Source: Xiphydria camelus | Lineage: Eukaryota > Arthropoda > Insecta > Hymenoptera > Xiphydriidae | Direction: 5' to 3' | Assembly: GCA_963678675.1 (NCBI GenBank) | Contig: OY783197.1 | Coordinates: forward strand, 20,127,444 to 20,191,443 | DNA: 64,000 nucleotides | Part shown: positions 38,705 to 50,256 of the stretch, in pieces | Layout of the letters: each line of letters starts with the position of its first letter | How positions within the stretch are numbered: the first letter of the stretch is position 1 | Notes under the pieces: model-generated | The model's input: the letters and a program-made list of their open reading frames with translations, nothing else | Told to the model about the DNA's origin: nothing | Database searches by the model: none | Translations under genes and position numbers: made by a program

Positions 38705-38991
38705 AGAATTTTTTCCTATGCACAGAAGACGATTTTTCTACTTTATAGGTTCATCTGTAACATCTACGGCTGCATCATTATGACCACTTTTTTACCGCGA
38801 TGTACTTCCTTTCCGAGTGCGTGCATATGAAAACGATCTGGGATGAATTGGAAGTCATGATCGAATCCTTATTTCCAATGCTGACTCACATTGGTAATGC
38901 GATTAAGCTGATAAACTTTCTAGCGCACCGAAGATTTCGAAAAAATTTCAATAAAATTGAAGCAGCCACTCTTCAGGCCAAAATCACGTGA
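38705..38991 (+). pseudogene. Odorant-receptor-like (7tm_6) fragment, frameshifted
   Basis: The frame ending at the TGA at 38989-38991 encodes about 75 residues, including TIWDELEVMIESLFPMLTHI, then an IKLINFL segment followed by basic residues HRRFRKNF. This pattern (acidic linker around a W-D/E motif, hydrophobic helix, I-K-L and a basic loop) is what I know from the region around transmembrane helices 2 and 3 of insect odorant receptors. Upstream, a different frame (38705 to about 38797) carries FLLYRFICNIYGCIIMTTFL, which looks like the preceding helix. The two frames are offset by one base, and stops at 38702-38704, 38758-38760 and 38828-38830 prevent a single reading. About 95 of a usual 380-400 residues are present and I found no other receptor exon nearby, so I read it as a decayed relic. 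It lies antisense to the dlg1 direction. Family assignment is from pattern recognition only. Confidence 0.5.
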
Positions 38992-41258
38992 TTGCGATGA
39001 AGGAAGTACATGTGTATATTCCTCGAAATATTCTGCTACTGCTGGCGTGGAAACGATATTACTTTAAAGGTCAGTTTTTTAGCACCTAATTAGTGGGACA
39101 AGCAAGTTGAGTCGCGCGTCTTTGGGGTAGCTCATCTATCTCGTTTTCAAAGGCATTAAAGTTTCGACGAAAGTGAATTCACTTTCATAAATCATTCGCG
39201 CGAAAAGAGGTGTAAGCGATAATTTTCAAATCGGTAAACTATGTAACTGTCTCAATAGCAGTACACGTGCTAACAGCCGGACATATTTGAGTATAATTCA
39301 AATTATTGAATGGGATAAAAAGGAATGACTAGTGAAAAAAAAATCTTCAATAAATCATGGAGGTACGAATATACAGGAAGTCTCACTGGTAAGAACCCTC
39401 AGTAAAATCTGCAGTATGAATTTGTATGCCTGTCCGGATACTGAGTTTAGCTGTTCGTCTATTGCGACAGTTACTTTATTGGCCGCAGGAGAAAGTCGGC
39501 TAAATTGTACTAAATGGTAACTATAGAAGTATAAATTGTATCATCCTCTGTACAAACGGATCCATTACAAGTAATTCTGATAATCCGATTTGTCAGATCA
39601 GATTATAATAAAAGGCTCGACGTCACTTAAGCGGCAAATTCGCGACTGTAATCTCTCGTCAAACGGCTCAACTGAAATATTATCCGCGTAAAAGACGACG
39701 CGAAAGGGCCGAGTGATTCTTGGAAAAACGTTTTCAGAAGCTAAGGTGGAGCAACGCAGATAAGTGCGGTATTACGTAAAAGCCGAGAAGTGGCAGGAGG
39801 GTTCTCGGGTGGTTATGTGGCCGAGTACCTTCGGCCTGTAAAAAGGTCGCGCGACTGTGGAGTGCCGCAGGCAGGGAACGAGAGAAGCGTCTCGAGGTGG
39901 TGGCGGCACTCTTCCTCGGTATTAGAGCCTCGCGATATGAACTTCTAGATATATTACGCGTACATGCGACGCTGGAATGCAAAGGAAATACGAGTGTGTT
40001 CCGCAACATCGGTAGACGCTCAAGAACAACCCTGTTGCATTCCCCGAGTGAGCAGAAGGGTTCGCGAGAGACCCTCCACGCGTCCACCGGAGTAACATTT
40101 AAGTTCCCTCACGACTCCCCTACGTGTCGCGAGCTATAATCTCCATCCCGCATATATCCATGTTACGAATACTCTCGGTAGACTACGAAGTCGCAGTAGA
40201 AGTTAGAATTGAATATCGGAAGGAACGTCGAACGTGCGAATATCCGATAGTGCGGATACGTTGGGTCGAAAGACTCGGTAAGCAGCTACGGAGTCTCTCG
40301 TGATGCTCTAATGGAACATATATGTGTACATATATGATATTCCTCCAGGAATAGTCACATAGAAATTTACGTGTGCATATCTACGGATACCTTCGGGAAT
40401 TGACGTTGGCCTAGAAATATTGCAATATGGAAAAGACCAATGGTAAAGGAGATACGGGACACCCCTGAGTCACTATTGATGCATGTGAGATTCACAGCTG
40501 TCTATGATGCATGCGATATTAAAAATCGCTGCGTCTACTGTCGAGTGTCGTGGATGATATTGTGATGACCGAATAATAAATTTCCAAGAGATTATCTATA
40601 CAGCATGGCACACATTTTGACTAAATCGATTATAGTAAATTTTGGGGAATAGCGATGTATGCAATAGCATTCTACTATTCCTTTTCTTTATCGCACGCAA
40701 AATAAACCGAGCGCAATTATTCATTTTGAGAATCCGATTCGCTATAGTCTACGTCTATTACCGACCTATATCCTAGTCGAAGTACTGTGTCATAGGCGGG
40801 TACCGTATGAGTATTTTGGCTAGCATGTTCGCACAGCCCGATATAAAGCCGTTGCGGCAAGACAATACGAGCAGCCCACGTGGGAATGGTAATTAATGGC
40901 CTTAGGTACGCTCGGGAACAAAAGTCCGTCGGATAAAGCGGCAGCGGCTTAAAACGTGATCCTCTGATAAAATTCTCCACATCCAGCGTCGCGAACGAGC
41001 AAGAGCCATAGTCGACGACCCACACCATTGACGCTCCGACGTCATAAAAGCTCGCTAAGAACGTCCCCAAAACGAATATGTACCCGGAGTATGCTAATCT
41101 GACATCACACACACACACACATTACGAGTAATTATATTCTACCAGTAATAAATTCACTAGGAAATCCTTAGTTCGAAGGGAAAATCATTTTAGCAGTAAT
41201 TATAGGATAAGTCTTCAATACCGAATATAGCAAAGCTTCTTGTTATTACGGAGGGTAC
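38992..41258. other. No further receptor exon; chance ORFs only
   Basis: Searched for continuation of the odorant-receptor-like fragment on the plus strand without success. The minus frame at 40717-41118 (133 codons) contains a hydrophobic stretch and a VWVVDYGS motif but is not convincing as a gene. Confidence 0.4.
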
Positions 41259-41721
41259 ACTGAGGACAATAACCTGGTCAATTTAACCAAAATCCTGGAG
41301 ACCGTAACTAGGCCGTTTTTCATGAAATATGGATACTCCACCTGTTTGGTTAAACTGACCATTTTCTGGTTAGAATAACTAGATGTTTAGTTAGAATAAC
41401 TAAACATGTAGTTAAAATAACTAAATATTTGGATAACTTACTATAATAGTATCTTGTGCGTCTCTTATATCACCCACCCTGAAAAATTCTTGGTACAGGT
41501 ACTTGGCACTACATTCGGATATCAATACTTTTTTAAGTGAAATATTTTTTGGAGGCAGACAAAATACAGCGTGTAATTTTCGTTTAGGTTTTTCTAGACA
41601 AGATTTTTAATGAGTCATTTTTTAAGTCGTCAAACTTACTGTAACAGTATTTCGGTCAGAATAACTAAAATTATTTAACCGGATACGTTTTGTCGTTTTG
41701 ACCAAATTATTTTTCTCCAAG
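41259..41721. mobile_element. Family A MITE copy 2, with a ~190-base internal insertion
   Basis: The left part has ACTGAGGACAATAACCTGGT, ACCAAAATCCTGGAGACCGT and several TTAGAATAACTAAA motifs. The right part has CAGAATAACTAAAATTATTT and ends GACCAAATTATTTTTCTCCA. Between about 41453 and 41640 is unrelated sequence beginning CTTGTGCGTCTCTTATATCA, which also occurs diverged at 49490-49529. Without that insert the length would match the other family A copies. Confidence 0.75.
41453..41511 (+). repeat. Short repeat shared with 49490-49529
   Basis: CTTGTGCGTCTCTTATATCA, CCCACCCTGAAAAATTCTTG, GTACAGGTACT matches CTTGCGTCTCCTATATGCCC, CACCCTTGAAAACATTCGGT, ATAGGTACT. Here it forms the left edge of the insert in family A copy 2. 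Confidence 0.6.
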
Positions 41722-43582
41722 TATGACCAAACATGTGTCACGAAAAATTAAACTTTTTCCTTTTCATTCACTTTAAATCTGACAAATCGTTCTCCTCGAT
41801 GACCGTTCGATGGATTTCCATGTAATCCGCTGTTATTTTTCCCCGTCTGCAGTGGTGTGCGACATTCTTCCCTCGCTTCCCCCCTTCCTGCCCCCTCTAT
41901 CCTTTCTCATCATCCGCTCTTCCACTTCCTGCACCTCCGCTTCTCGTAATATCATCATGGGCTATATGAGGAGCCGCTCGCACAGCGTCCTAGAAATCGT
42001 TACCTGCAAACACGTTTCGCGGATACCTGAAGGGACGCTCGATTAACATTCCAGGTATTTCTCGACAAAGACCAAAATGTGACGAAGTGATCTATCCTTT
42101 CCTTTCAGATTGTGCACACGACTTATTCGTTTTTCGTTTTCCTGCAGAACGTGAATAGCCAGGAGGATTGAAAAACATCAAACGAGTATTCGAATCCAGT
42201 TGGACGTAATCGAGCACTTTTTCTCACCCTGTCACGTAAATATACGATGCACTCCCAGCGTCACGGATTCTGTCGCTCGTGACTTTTTAAGATGCCATTT
42301 TGAAACGAACTAGCTAGTGAATAATTAATTCTAATCCTCTTGTTAGCTACAACGAAGTTTGCACTGGCTAATGAAAACATGAAACTTTATCGATCATTGA
42401 TTGATACATTTAAAGATGGCATTCTCAAAAGTCATCAGCGATAGAATCCCTGATGCTGGGAGTATGTATGTATTACAATGTCAATTGTGCGCAATCAGAT
42501 GATATGTGATTTGAAAATGTCTCATATTATGTGTAAAAATTAAAAAAAAAAGACTGTCACCTCCACTTTGCCAATTATTATGTATGTTTCTGTTTGAGAA
42601 AGAATGTGTGCTTTTTTCGTAAGCACACAAATACGGTTAGCACGCGAGTAGAAGTTCTGCTCGAGATTTGGAAATTTCCAAACGGAACTATTATTTAGAC
42701 GCTTCGCAATTTGCGCCTGAAATACGACACAGCACATTTATCGTGCGTATATTTCTATTGAAATCTGAAAGCCGAGACACATGTGGCCCGGGCGAGCGTG
42801 TATCCATCACGATTACAGGAATGGTAGGTATCGATCGTGTTGCGCGTAAAAAGTAGACAATTACGAGAGCGAAACGTACGCTACGAATTTCGTTTTCCCG
42901 CCATACATTGTGTAATCTGTAGCACGGCGTCATTCGAATCGCGAATCCTAGAAAATATTTTACATTCGGAGTTATCGCTGAAGTTGCATTTTTATGCATT
43001 AGTGAAGTAGAAATCGAGAGAAAAATAGAGTGCTTTTGTGAATATTTATTCCGATTTTACATCAATATGTAGATTCCGATCGAAATAAGTGTTTGTAAGA
43101 AAAAGAATATTGAAGTTATATAAAACCCTTATTAAAAAAGGTTCGATTGTAATTAATTTTAAAAATTCAAATATTTGTTGACAGTAGGAGCTGCGATGTT
43201 GTAGGTCCTTCTGATCCGTTATATAAACAATAATATAACTACATTAAAATCTATTAAGGCTGAGCAAAGTATTCACAATGAATCCCGCACGAAACGGGAT
43301 ATCAACGCACTCAAGCCGATGCAATATCCTCGAAAAAGAACAGCCGCGCGTCCGATTATAGGCAATTTATCAAAAAGCAATACACTCGTCCATCGAACAA
43401 TGGCCGATCGGGATTTGCAGAGAGGAAAGAGACGCGGAATATCTTTTAAAAGACCCGTTAAATGATCGCACACCCATGCGCACACACATACGACGCTCGT
43501 TAAATACGAGAGCATGTCGGATCGTATTCATTTGTATCGGCAGCAAGCGAACAGCGTGCACGCATCGATACGTGCGGCTCGA

Positions 43583-43584
<2 letters not shown>

Positions 43585-43617
<33 letters not shown>
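43585..43617 (+). repeat. (AG)16 microsatellite
   Basis: Uninterrupted AG dinucleotides. Several overlapping ORFs on both strands exist only because of this run and its poly-Ser-Leu or Arg-Glu translation. Confidence 0.95.
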
Positions 43618-43620
<3 letters not shown>

Positions 43621-43966
43621 AGTTGTAATTCTTTTTCATGGTTACGCGATACACACGCGTGTATCACGAGTGAGCAGTGGGCAAAAGCTAATACCTCTCT
43701 AACCGGGTGGACGGGGTGGCAGGAACCTGTCTGACTGTATTCACCACAACCGCGGTACAAAATGTGAAATCTGCCGAACGATTTTAAAACGATACAAAGT
43801 AGAAACGTACTTCCGTTTTATTTGTATCTCTGTCAAATAATAATCGGCATCATCCTGCGTACGCGTCAAAGCTTTGAGTGAAGCTGTAGGTACTGTGAAA
43901 GTGGTGAGATATGAAAATCTATAGCGTCATTTATTTTGTATCCTGACAAGGTTTATAAAAAAAATT

Positions 43967-44071
43967 GAAAGAAAACGTAATGGTTATAAATTATATTATC
44001 AATACAACACAACACAATACAATACAATATAATATAATATTATAAATTATAATCATTACGTTTTCTTCCAA
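43967..44071. repeat. Hairpin enclosing an AACAC/AATAC microsatellite
   Basis: GAAAGAAAACGTAATGGTTA with TAAATTATATTAT faces ATAATATTATAAATTATAAT with CATTACGTTTTCTTCC. The loop at 44001-44035 is a run of AACAC, AATAC and AATAT pentamers. Arms are about 35 bases and pair well. Confidence 0.8.
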
Positions 44072-46660
44072 TTATTATTTTTTTAATTCAATTGAAATTT
44101 GAACGATAGCGCGAGTAGTAGCAACGAATTCTCTCGGAGCTGTTTCAGAATAGAAATAATTCTTTACGATTAGTTGCGCTATCTGGATACCGGATAGGAA
44201 CTGCTACATTTTTCTCAGTCAATCGAGAATCAGGTCAGCGACGGACAGAACGTATGATAATATAGATTTAAAATTCAGAATACGTGTGCGAGGGGACGAG
44301 TGCCCTCTTAACAATAGAGAGGAGGCCCATCGTTTATTGTCGACGATCGAGTGCATCCGTAGAATGGTACTTGACGAAATGACGCGAACATTATACCTGT
44401 ACATTCGCCTCGAATCAGTTTCTGTCGAAGAGGTACTTATGTACTTATTACACATATACCTATTTGGTGCTACTTCGTCACAAGGACCGAGCGAGTGGAA
44501 TTTCATTGAGTGGAAATGTGACGCCGGGCTGCAGAGAATCATGAGGATGGAGTATACGTACATAGCCGATATAGAATATTCAATATAATAAATGGAGCAA
44601 GTGTATTTTAGCGATTTTTTCATTGAACTTTGAGTCCGACGTTTAGGAAAAGTTTAAGACTCTCCTATATATGAACATACTCGATTATAGAAATAATTTG
44701 GCATAAGAAAAAATCTAGACTACTTTGTACATTGCTGAACTCTGTGCGAAAAATTATAATATTTGTATAACGCTTGATCGATCGTAATAAAGAATCACAT
44801 CGTAAGATTCCAATAAAGATGGAAGCTCTCTCGTTGCAAACCACTCGAAAGCTGGTTGAAGGAGTGCGCGGTTCATGCATCACATCATCAATTATTAGTA
44901 ATGCCACGTCGATGCTTTTCCATTGAATTTCATGAATACAAATAGCATTAAAGAACCTCGTGTTACCTTGCTTCTGTCAGTAGCGCGAGACGAAGTACCC
45001 TGCAGTGTTTCCATGTGGAGCGAATAACTTTCTCCGAAGGAACAGGGTGAATCCAGTTTAAAATAAAGATGAGTAGGCACGAGTGATAACAAAAGAAGTT
45101 AGTTCAAAGAAAATCTAGTTGAGACGTGACATTTTGCCAAAAATCGAAATTCCTCAAATTGCACTGATTTTACGTACGAGAAAATTATTTTTTCATACAA
45201 AATTATCGATGTCTCGGTATTACTTTCAAATTTTCTCAATAAATAGGTGAACGCTCGATTTCGAAGAATTCGATATTCGCGAAAATATTAAATGTTAAAA
45301 CCATTTATTGCTTACCATTTCCAAAATATAACCTATTAGTTATTGCTTCTTAACTTGACAGTATTAGAATCAACTTTGGAAACTAAAACGTGATTGATCG
45401 GTAAATGCAGACGCAATTGAATCAGCTATCCAGCTAATGCAATTGAAGCGACGGTCAATTCGTCGAGTAATCCGGTTCTCGTCCAACCTCCGTATTTGCT
45501 TTGCTGTGCTGTGCTTCAATCCCACCAAATCCTTGCCCTCCTACTAATCCCAAATACGTACTTGTCTTCCTGTGTGTAGAACCTCTCGTCACGGATAGTG
45601 CCAAAGAAACACTCGTACAATTGGCTGCTGGCTCAAAATATTTGTTCGCGTTAAACAAACTCGTTTTTATTAAAAAAAAAAGAAGAGTAATTCTACTATT
45701 CTCGATTTAGAGCGACTGCGTATTTAAATTGATGCCACGTAAAAGATGTAGGTTGCAAAATTTTCGTCCACCTCATCACGTAGGTACTTACATATAAGTA
45801 CAAATTTACGTTAAACCACCCTTAAAACTTATAATTGGAAATACTTCTGAATATAATTTCGAGTATCAAAGTTACTTCGGATATCGAAGCAGCACCAGTC
45901 AGCTTTAGATACATAGCTGCCGCCTCGTCCACCAAATACAGAGTAAACACTTTCAAAGTAGGGCCGAGGATGAAAGGTACACACTCTCGGGTACACCCGA
46001 GCAGGGGCGCTATACGGAAGTGGAACGGCACTTTGAAAAATCTCAACGAAACTTTCTCGTTCCAAGTAAGTATGTAGGAAAGGAAAACTTTCCCAAAAGG
46101 GACTCACGTTAGGTAGGTATGTACGGAGGAACTGTTACGCGGGGACGGAAAATTTACCGCCGACACAAAAGTGAGCCCCTTTAATCGCCGACTGTGCCCG
46201 CGGGAACGCGAAATCATATAATTAAATTGTCTCGAAGGGTGCGCATAAATGCCGCTCAAGCGCGTTTGCGCAACGGCGCCGGCAAAGAGAGCGTACGCTG
46301 GAGAAAACTCACTCTTCGGGGGAAATTGAAAAACTCTCTCCCGAAACGACGTCGCGAGAATAACGCCGACGAAAGGAAACTTGCATGCCGAGGGTGTGCT
46401 CGGTGCGTTGAGACAGCCCTGGGGAGCACTTAAGCATTGATCGATTCTCATCTCTCGGGAGGAGGGAATGAACGCGGAAAAAGAGGTCGAAAACACTTCC
46501 GCGTCGACTTCGACGGTTGATCGACGCTACGTGGATATGGTCGTCCGCGCATGGCAAGAATTGCTCGTTCGGAATCTTTGGAGCAAGTCCGACAAATTTG
46601 TTTTATCGAATTAACTTAGTTGTACTGAGGGAAAAGGTCTAGTTGAATACGAATCTATAT

Positions 46661-46924
46661 ACTGAGAAAAATAACCTGGTTATTTTAACCAAAATCCTGC
46701 TGACTATAACCTAATTGTTTGGTGAAATCTGGACACTCTCTACATTTGTTTGGTTAAATAGATCAATTTTTAGTTAGAATAGCTAAACGTTTGATTGGAA
46801 TAACTAAACATTCGATTGAAGTAACTTGATATTTGGTTCACTTTTGATTAGTATTTTGGTTAGGATAACTAAACTCGTTTAACCAAATGTGTTTTATCAT
46901 TTTAACCAAGTTATTTCTCTCAGT
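46661..46924. mobile_element. Family A MITE copy 3, uninterrupted, inside family D copy 1
   Basis: This is the best full-length family A copy: 264 bases, starting ACTGAGAAAAATAACCTGGT and ending ACCAAGTTATTTCTCTCAGT, so the terminal repeats match over about 20 bases with few mismatches. The interior is AT-rich with repeated GGTTAGAATAACTAAA-like motifs on both sides of the centre. There is no coding capacity. Its position inside family D shows that it moved after that element was in place. Confidence 0.85.
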
Positions 46925-47055
46925 GTAATATAAATATTTACTTCAGATATATAGGAATTTATTCGCATCGAACAAAAGTCTATTTGAATTAAATAAGTGT
47001 TTTTTGCGTGTCTTTTTAAAATACTATTCACACACATCTCAAATAAATTTTTCCA

Positions 47056-47058
<3 letters not shown>

Positions 47059-47092
<34 letters not shown>
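47059..47092 (+). repeat. (CA)17 microsatellite
   Basis: Uninterrupted CA run inside family D copy 1, absent from the sister copy at 57657, so it expanded after insertion. Confidence 0.95.
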
Positions 47093-47094
<2 letters not shown>

Positions 47095-47124
47095 CTCGTA
47101 TTCAACTAGATATTTTCCCTGGGT

Positions 47125-48290
47125 GTGGGAAGTACGACGAACTGCAGTAACAGTTTTGATATGTGTATTAAAGTTTTTACAACTTTCTCGTAGGTAGAAT
47201 TGGTTTGCTTTGGTTTCGTTTACAGATGTGCTGAAATTTTAATTCTGAATTTTTTCTGCGAACAAAGAGTTTAGATTACCACTGCAGGATTCTCTCTATC
47301 ATATATTATACCTCTACGAACGCAGCGCATTGAAATCGCATTCAAAGACGTGGCGATGTTCTGCTCGTCGACGGGGTAACGATCAAAATATTATTGCCAG
47401 ATCGTTACGGAAACTCGTGAATTCATCTTCGCCTCTATCCCATCGCTCGATTGCGTACCTGCTCTATCGGGACCATCACCGGGCAAACTGTTGATGCACC
47501 AATAGAGCTTCCTTCTTCGGAGCATTTAATCCAGGCTTAAGGGCTCACTTAACGTGAGTGGTCGGTTACATATGCATCACTTGAAGTGGTACTCAAACTA
47601 GATAAAGCTTAGTTAACGCAAACCAAAGGTTAATTTATTTAAACGAGAGTATTTGCACTTGAAAGACAAGGTGGAATCTGACGCAAAATGTGAAGCTTCA
47701 GAAACTGTTGTAAATTTATTCAACTGGCTCTGATTACCATTAATATTGCAAACAAAATATGAGGTTCTGCAAACTCATCAACAAATATTGAAGTTGAAAA
47801 TGAAGGATAATATTGTAAGTTTCCTCGTAACAAATAAAAGATATTTGCACTGTGTGGATAGTTATAGCTTAATTCTTATTCATATCACGACATATACTAA
47901 TAGTAAATTCGTCTTCAGTTCGACGTCCCGTCGTCATATTTGACTACCATTTGGGTATGTAGTTGTCTAAACTGTATCCGTAACCAGAGAACCAGTTAAT
48001 CCGTTTAATTTCGGATGGAATGACGCATCCCGCCACGTCGTGTAATCTCGCTGCTATTGCCTCGAGTCAAAACAGGACGAGGCTGCTCGTTATCGGCTGT
48101 TAACACACTCAGTGTGTAGAAATCAATTTAGGCATGCTATACACCTTGTTATTATTATATAATAATTTGTATTTGTTTCACGCCTTTCAATCGAAAAATA
48201 TTAAATCGACGTTAGAGAAAACATTAATCACTAAATATTGCATTTTTCTTGATTTTTCAAGCATCTTACCATGCTCTTCTGGCAAAGTAT
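47125..48290. other. No gene or repeat recognised
   Basis: AT-rich intron-like sequence; short frames only. Confidence 0.4.
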
Positions 48291-48542
48291 ACCAAGAAAA
48301 TAATTTATTTATAGTTAATAAATATTTGTTTAAATATGACGAAATAAAGAATTTGTTGGACTAAGTAAATATTCGTCAACTATTACGATATTTATTTAGC
48401 ACAATTTGATCCTTCGAGATAACCATTTGAATGAAATAAACATTTCAATAATAACCATACATTTTCTTGTCTTAATGAAATATTTATTTCGCCGTATTTG
48501 AAATTACATTTATTAACTATTAATACATTCTTTTCTCGGTGT
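48291..48542. mobile_element. AT-rich palindromic MITE, ~250 bases
   Basis: ACCAAGAAAATAATTTATTT, ATAGTTAATAAATATTTG and ATATGACGAAATAAA at the left face, in reverse, ACACCGAGAAAAGAATGTAT, ATAGTTAATAAATGTAAT and ATACGGCGAAATAAA at the right. The inverted arms are about 75 bases with scattered mismatches. The ORF running into its left arm is incidental. Confidence 0.65.
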
Positions 48543-49489
48543 CAATAAAATGAACCAAATATCCGACTAATTTCAAACTCATCGATTGCGTTAATTATTG
48601 TTGCAATTACGATACATTGAATAGCGACGTATCTATATTATCGAAGCAGTCCGATAACTCTTTAATGAAACTGGGAAGGGCGCGAAGGACCAGTGAACCC
48701 GAACCGGGCTATAAATCGTCCACGAGAGGAGGCGGGGGGTGTGAAACGGTCGACGCGACAAAGTTTATCGCAAGTTCGACTCGAGAACGATCGAACGAAT
48801 TAACCATGCCCCGACGGGGGTAGCAACGACTGGAATAAAGAAACCAAAGGAATGTAGGAGGGTGGAAAGAACGGAAGACCGCCGCAGTGTGGGATTCGCG
48901 ACTATTCTGCAGGGAAGTCTGAGATAAAAGGCCCCGCGTGGAGATCTATAGTGTTCCTGTATATATAATCCCTCTAAAATCAAACGCACCACTCAACCAC
49001 TGCAGCTTGTCCTCCGGGTCAACCTCGTTCCACCATCCCTCCCGCATCCGCATCGCGAACCGACATCTCCATAAACTTCCTATAACGGTCCGCGATTTCG
49101 TGGTTTACGAGAGAAGTGGTAAGGAATAATCCAAGATCAATTTAGCAACTTTCATCTCGCGTGGAATGCATTTTCGCGAAAGTTCAAATTTCATTGAATC
49201 GTAAAATTTTGTATAAATGTTTTGATCCAGTGCATAATGAACTTTTGAGGAAGTTCAATTTTCATTGAATTATAAATCCGAATAAATGATTCGTGTATAC
49301 CAGGTATTTTCGAGGATGAGGTATATACGGAGTATGCGAGTGTGTTTGAGAATACCGATTAACCTGGGTGACGCATAAGAGCCCCTCTGTCATTCATTCT
49401 CTGTCCTTTTTGAACTGGACAAGTTCGAGTGTGCGACAGAGAAACTCTGATGTATTCACCAGGATTAATCGACGTTTTTACTTGCGTCT

Positions 49490-49529
49490 CCTATATGCCC
49501 CACCCTTGAAAACATTCGGTATAGGTACT
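49490..49529 (+). repeat. Short repeat shared with 41453-41511
   Basis: This copy directly abuts the left end of the 730-base foldback element at 49527, so that element may have landed in, or truncated, a member of this family. Confidence 0.55.
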
Positions 49530-50256
49530 GAGAGAAATGTATAGGTCGCAGAGCAATTAGTATAGCTACGATAGCTAAGGCTAAAGAGGTTAACTAGATA
49601 GTATACTAGTGTCACAGGATTTGGTTAGTAAATTAAAGGACGCTCGATGATCTTAATTGTGGGATATACAAGTGTACGTACATCGATTAACTGCCTCGTA
49701 CATATTACTAAATACTTATCCTTTCCTCGTTCCGAAAATTTTCTGGTAATCGAGCAATATTCATGTACGTACACCTGCGGTCAATGATTCTGATCGACCC
49801 GCTTGAGGTGACGGTACTTCTATCGAATCAACCGTAGCTAAAATATTCGAGTGACTCTTGGTGTTTTGGCATGAAGACTAAATTTGACTGGTGCTTCATG
49901 TCAAAACGAGAAGACCCACTCGTACCGTTCAACTACGGTTCACTCAATTGAAGTACCGTCACCCAAAGAGAGTCGATTAGATTCATTGATCGCAGATGTA
50001 CATACAAAAACAATCGACCTCGAGAGGGCATACCACACGCGCTCGCACGCTTATACACTCACATCGATCCGTGAACCAATTTCAATAGGGGTAATAATTA
50101 TAGCAATACCACAAATAGTAATACGAGCAATACGCATTGCTGAAATAACTATACGTACAGCTGAAATAGAAATACGCATGGCTAAGGTAACTAGAATTTA
50201 TTTTTATATTAATAAATTACTAGCATTGCCGTACAACCTATAAAATTTCTCTCAGT
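49527..50256. mobile_element. 730-base foldback element with internal palindrome and 21-base minisatellite
   Basis: The ends are ACTGAGAGAAATGTATAGGT and ATAAAATTTCTCTCAGT, inverted with small differences, followed inward by GCAATTAGTA / TACTAGCATTGC. In the middle, GGTGACGGTACTTCTATCGA at 49807 faces TCAATTGAAGTACCGTCACC near 49942, with facing CATGAAG / CTTCATG at the loop. Near the right end three tandem 21-base units of ATACGNAYNGCTGAAATAR type lie at 50130-50192. The 119-codon ORF at 49884-50243 is produced by these repeats and shows no domain. Confidence 0.75.
50130..50192 (+). repeat. 21-base tandem repeat, three units
   Basis: Units begin at 50130, 50151 and 50172: ATACGCATTGCTGAAATAAC, ATACGTACAGCTGAAATAGA and ATACGCATGGCTAAGGTAAC, each followed by one more base. 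Related AATAG/AATAC words precede them from about 50090. The array is internal to the foldback element. Confidence 0.8.

Larger units (their letters stand above)
41722..46623. other. No gene recognised apart from repeats
   Basis: ORFs at 42691-42999, 43370-43760 and 44219-44623 are repeat-driven or shadow pairs. Confidence 0.4.
46624..47124. mobile_element. Family D MITE copy 1, split by a family A insertion and a CA microsatellite
   Basis: The outer ends are ACTGAGGGAAAAGGTCTAGT with TTGAATACGA, facing TCGTATTCAACTAGATATTT with TCCCTGGGT. The interior GCATCGAACAAAAGTCTATT matches the intact copy at 57657-57930. Family A copy 3 (46661-46924) lies about 35 bases inside the left end, and a CA run (47059-47092) has expanded near the right end. 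Subtracting the inner element leaves about 237 bases, near the 274 of the other copy. Confidence 0.8.

Noticed and set aside
49884..50243. 119-codon ORF with Ile-Arg-Ala-Ile style repeats
   Set aside because: Created by 21-base tandem repeats inside a foldback element; no domain.
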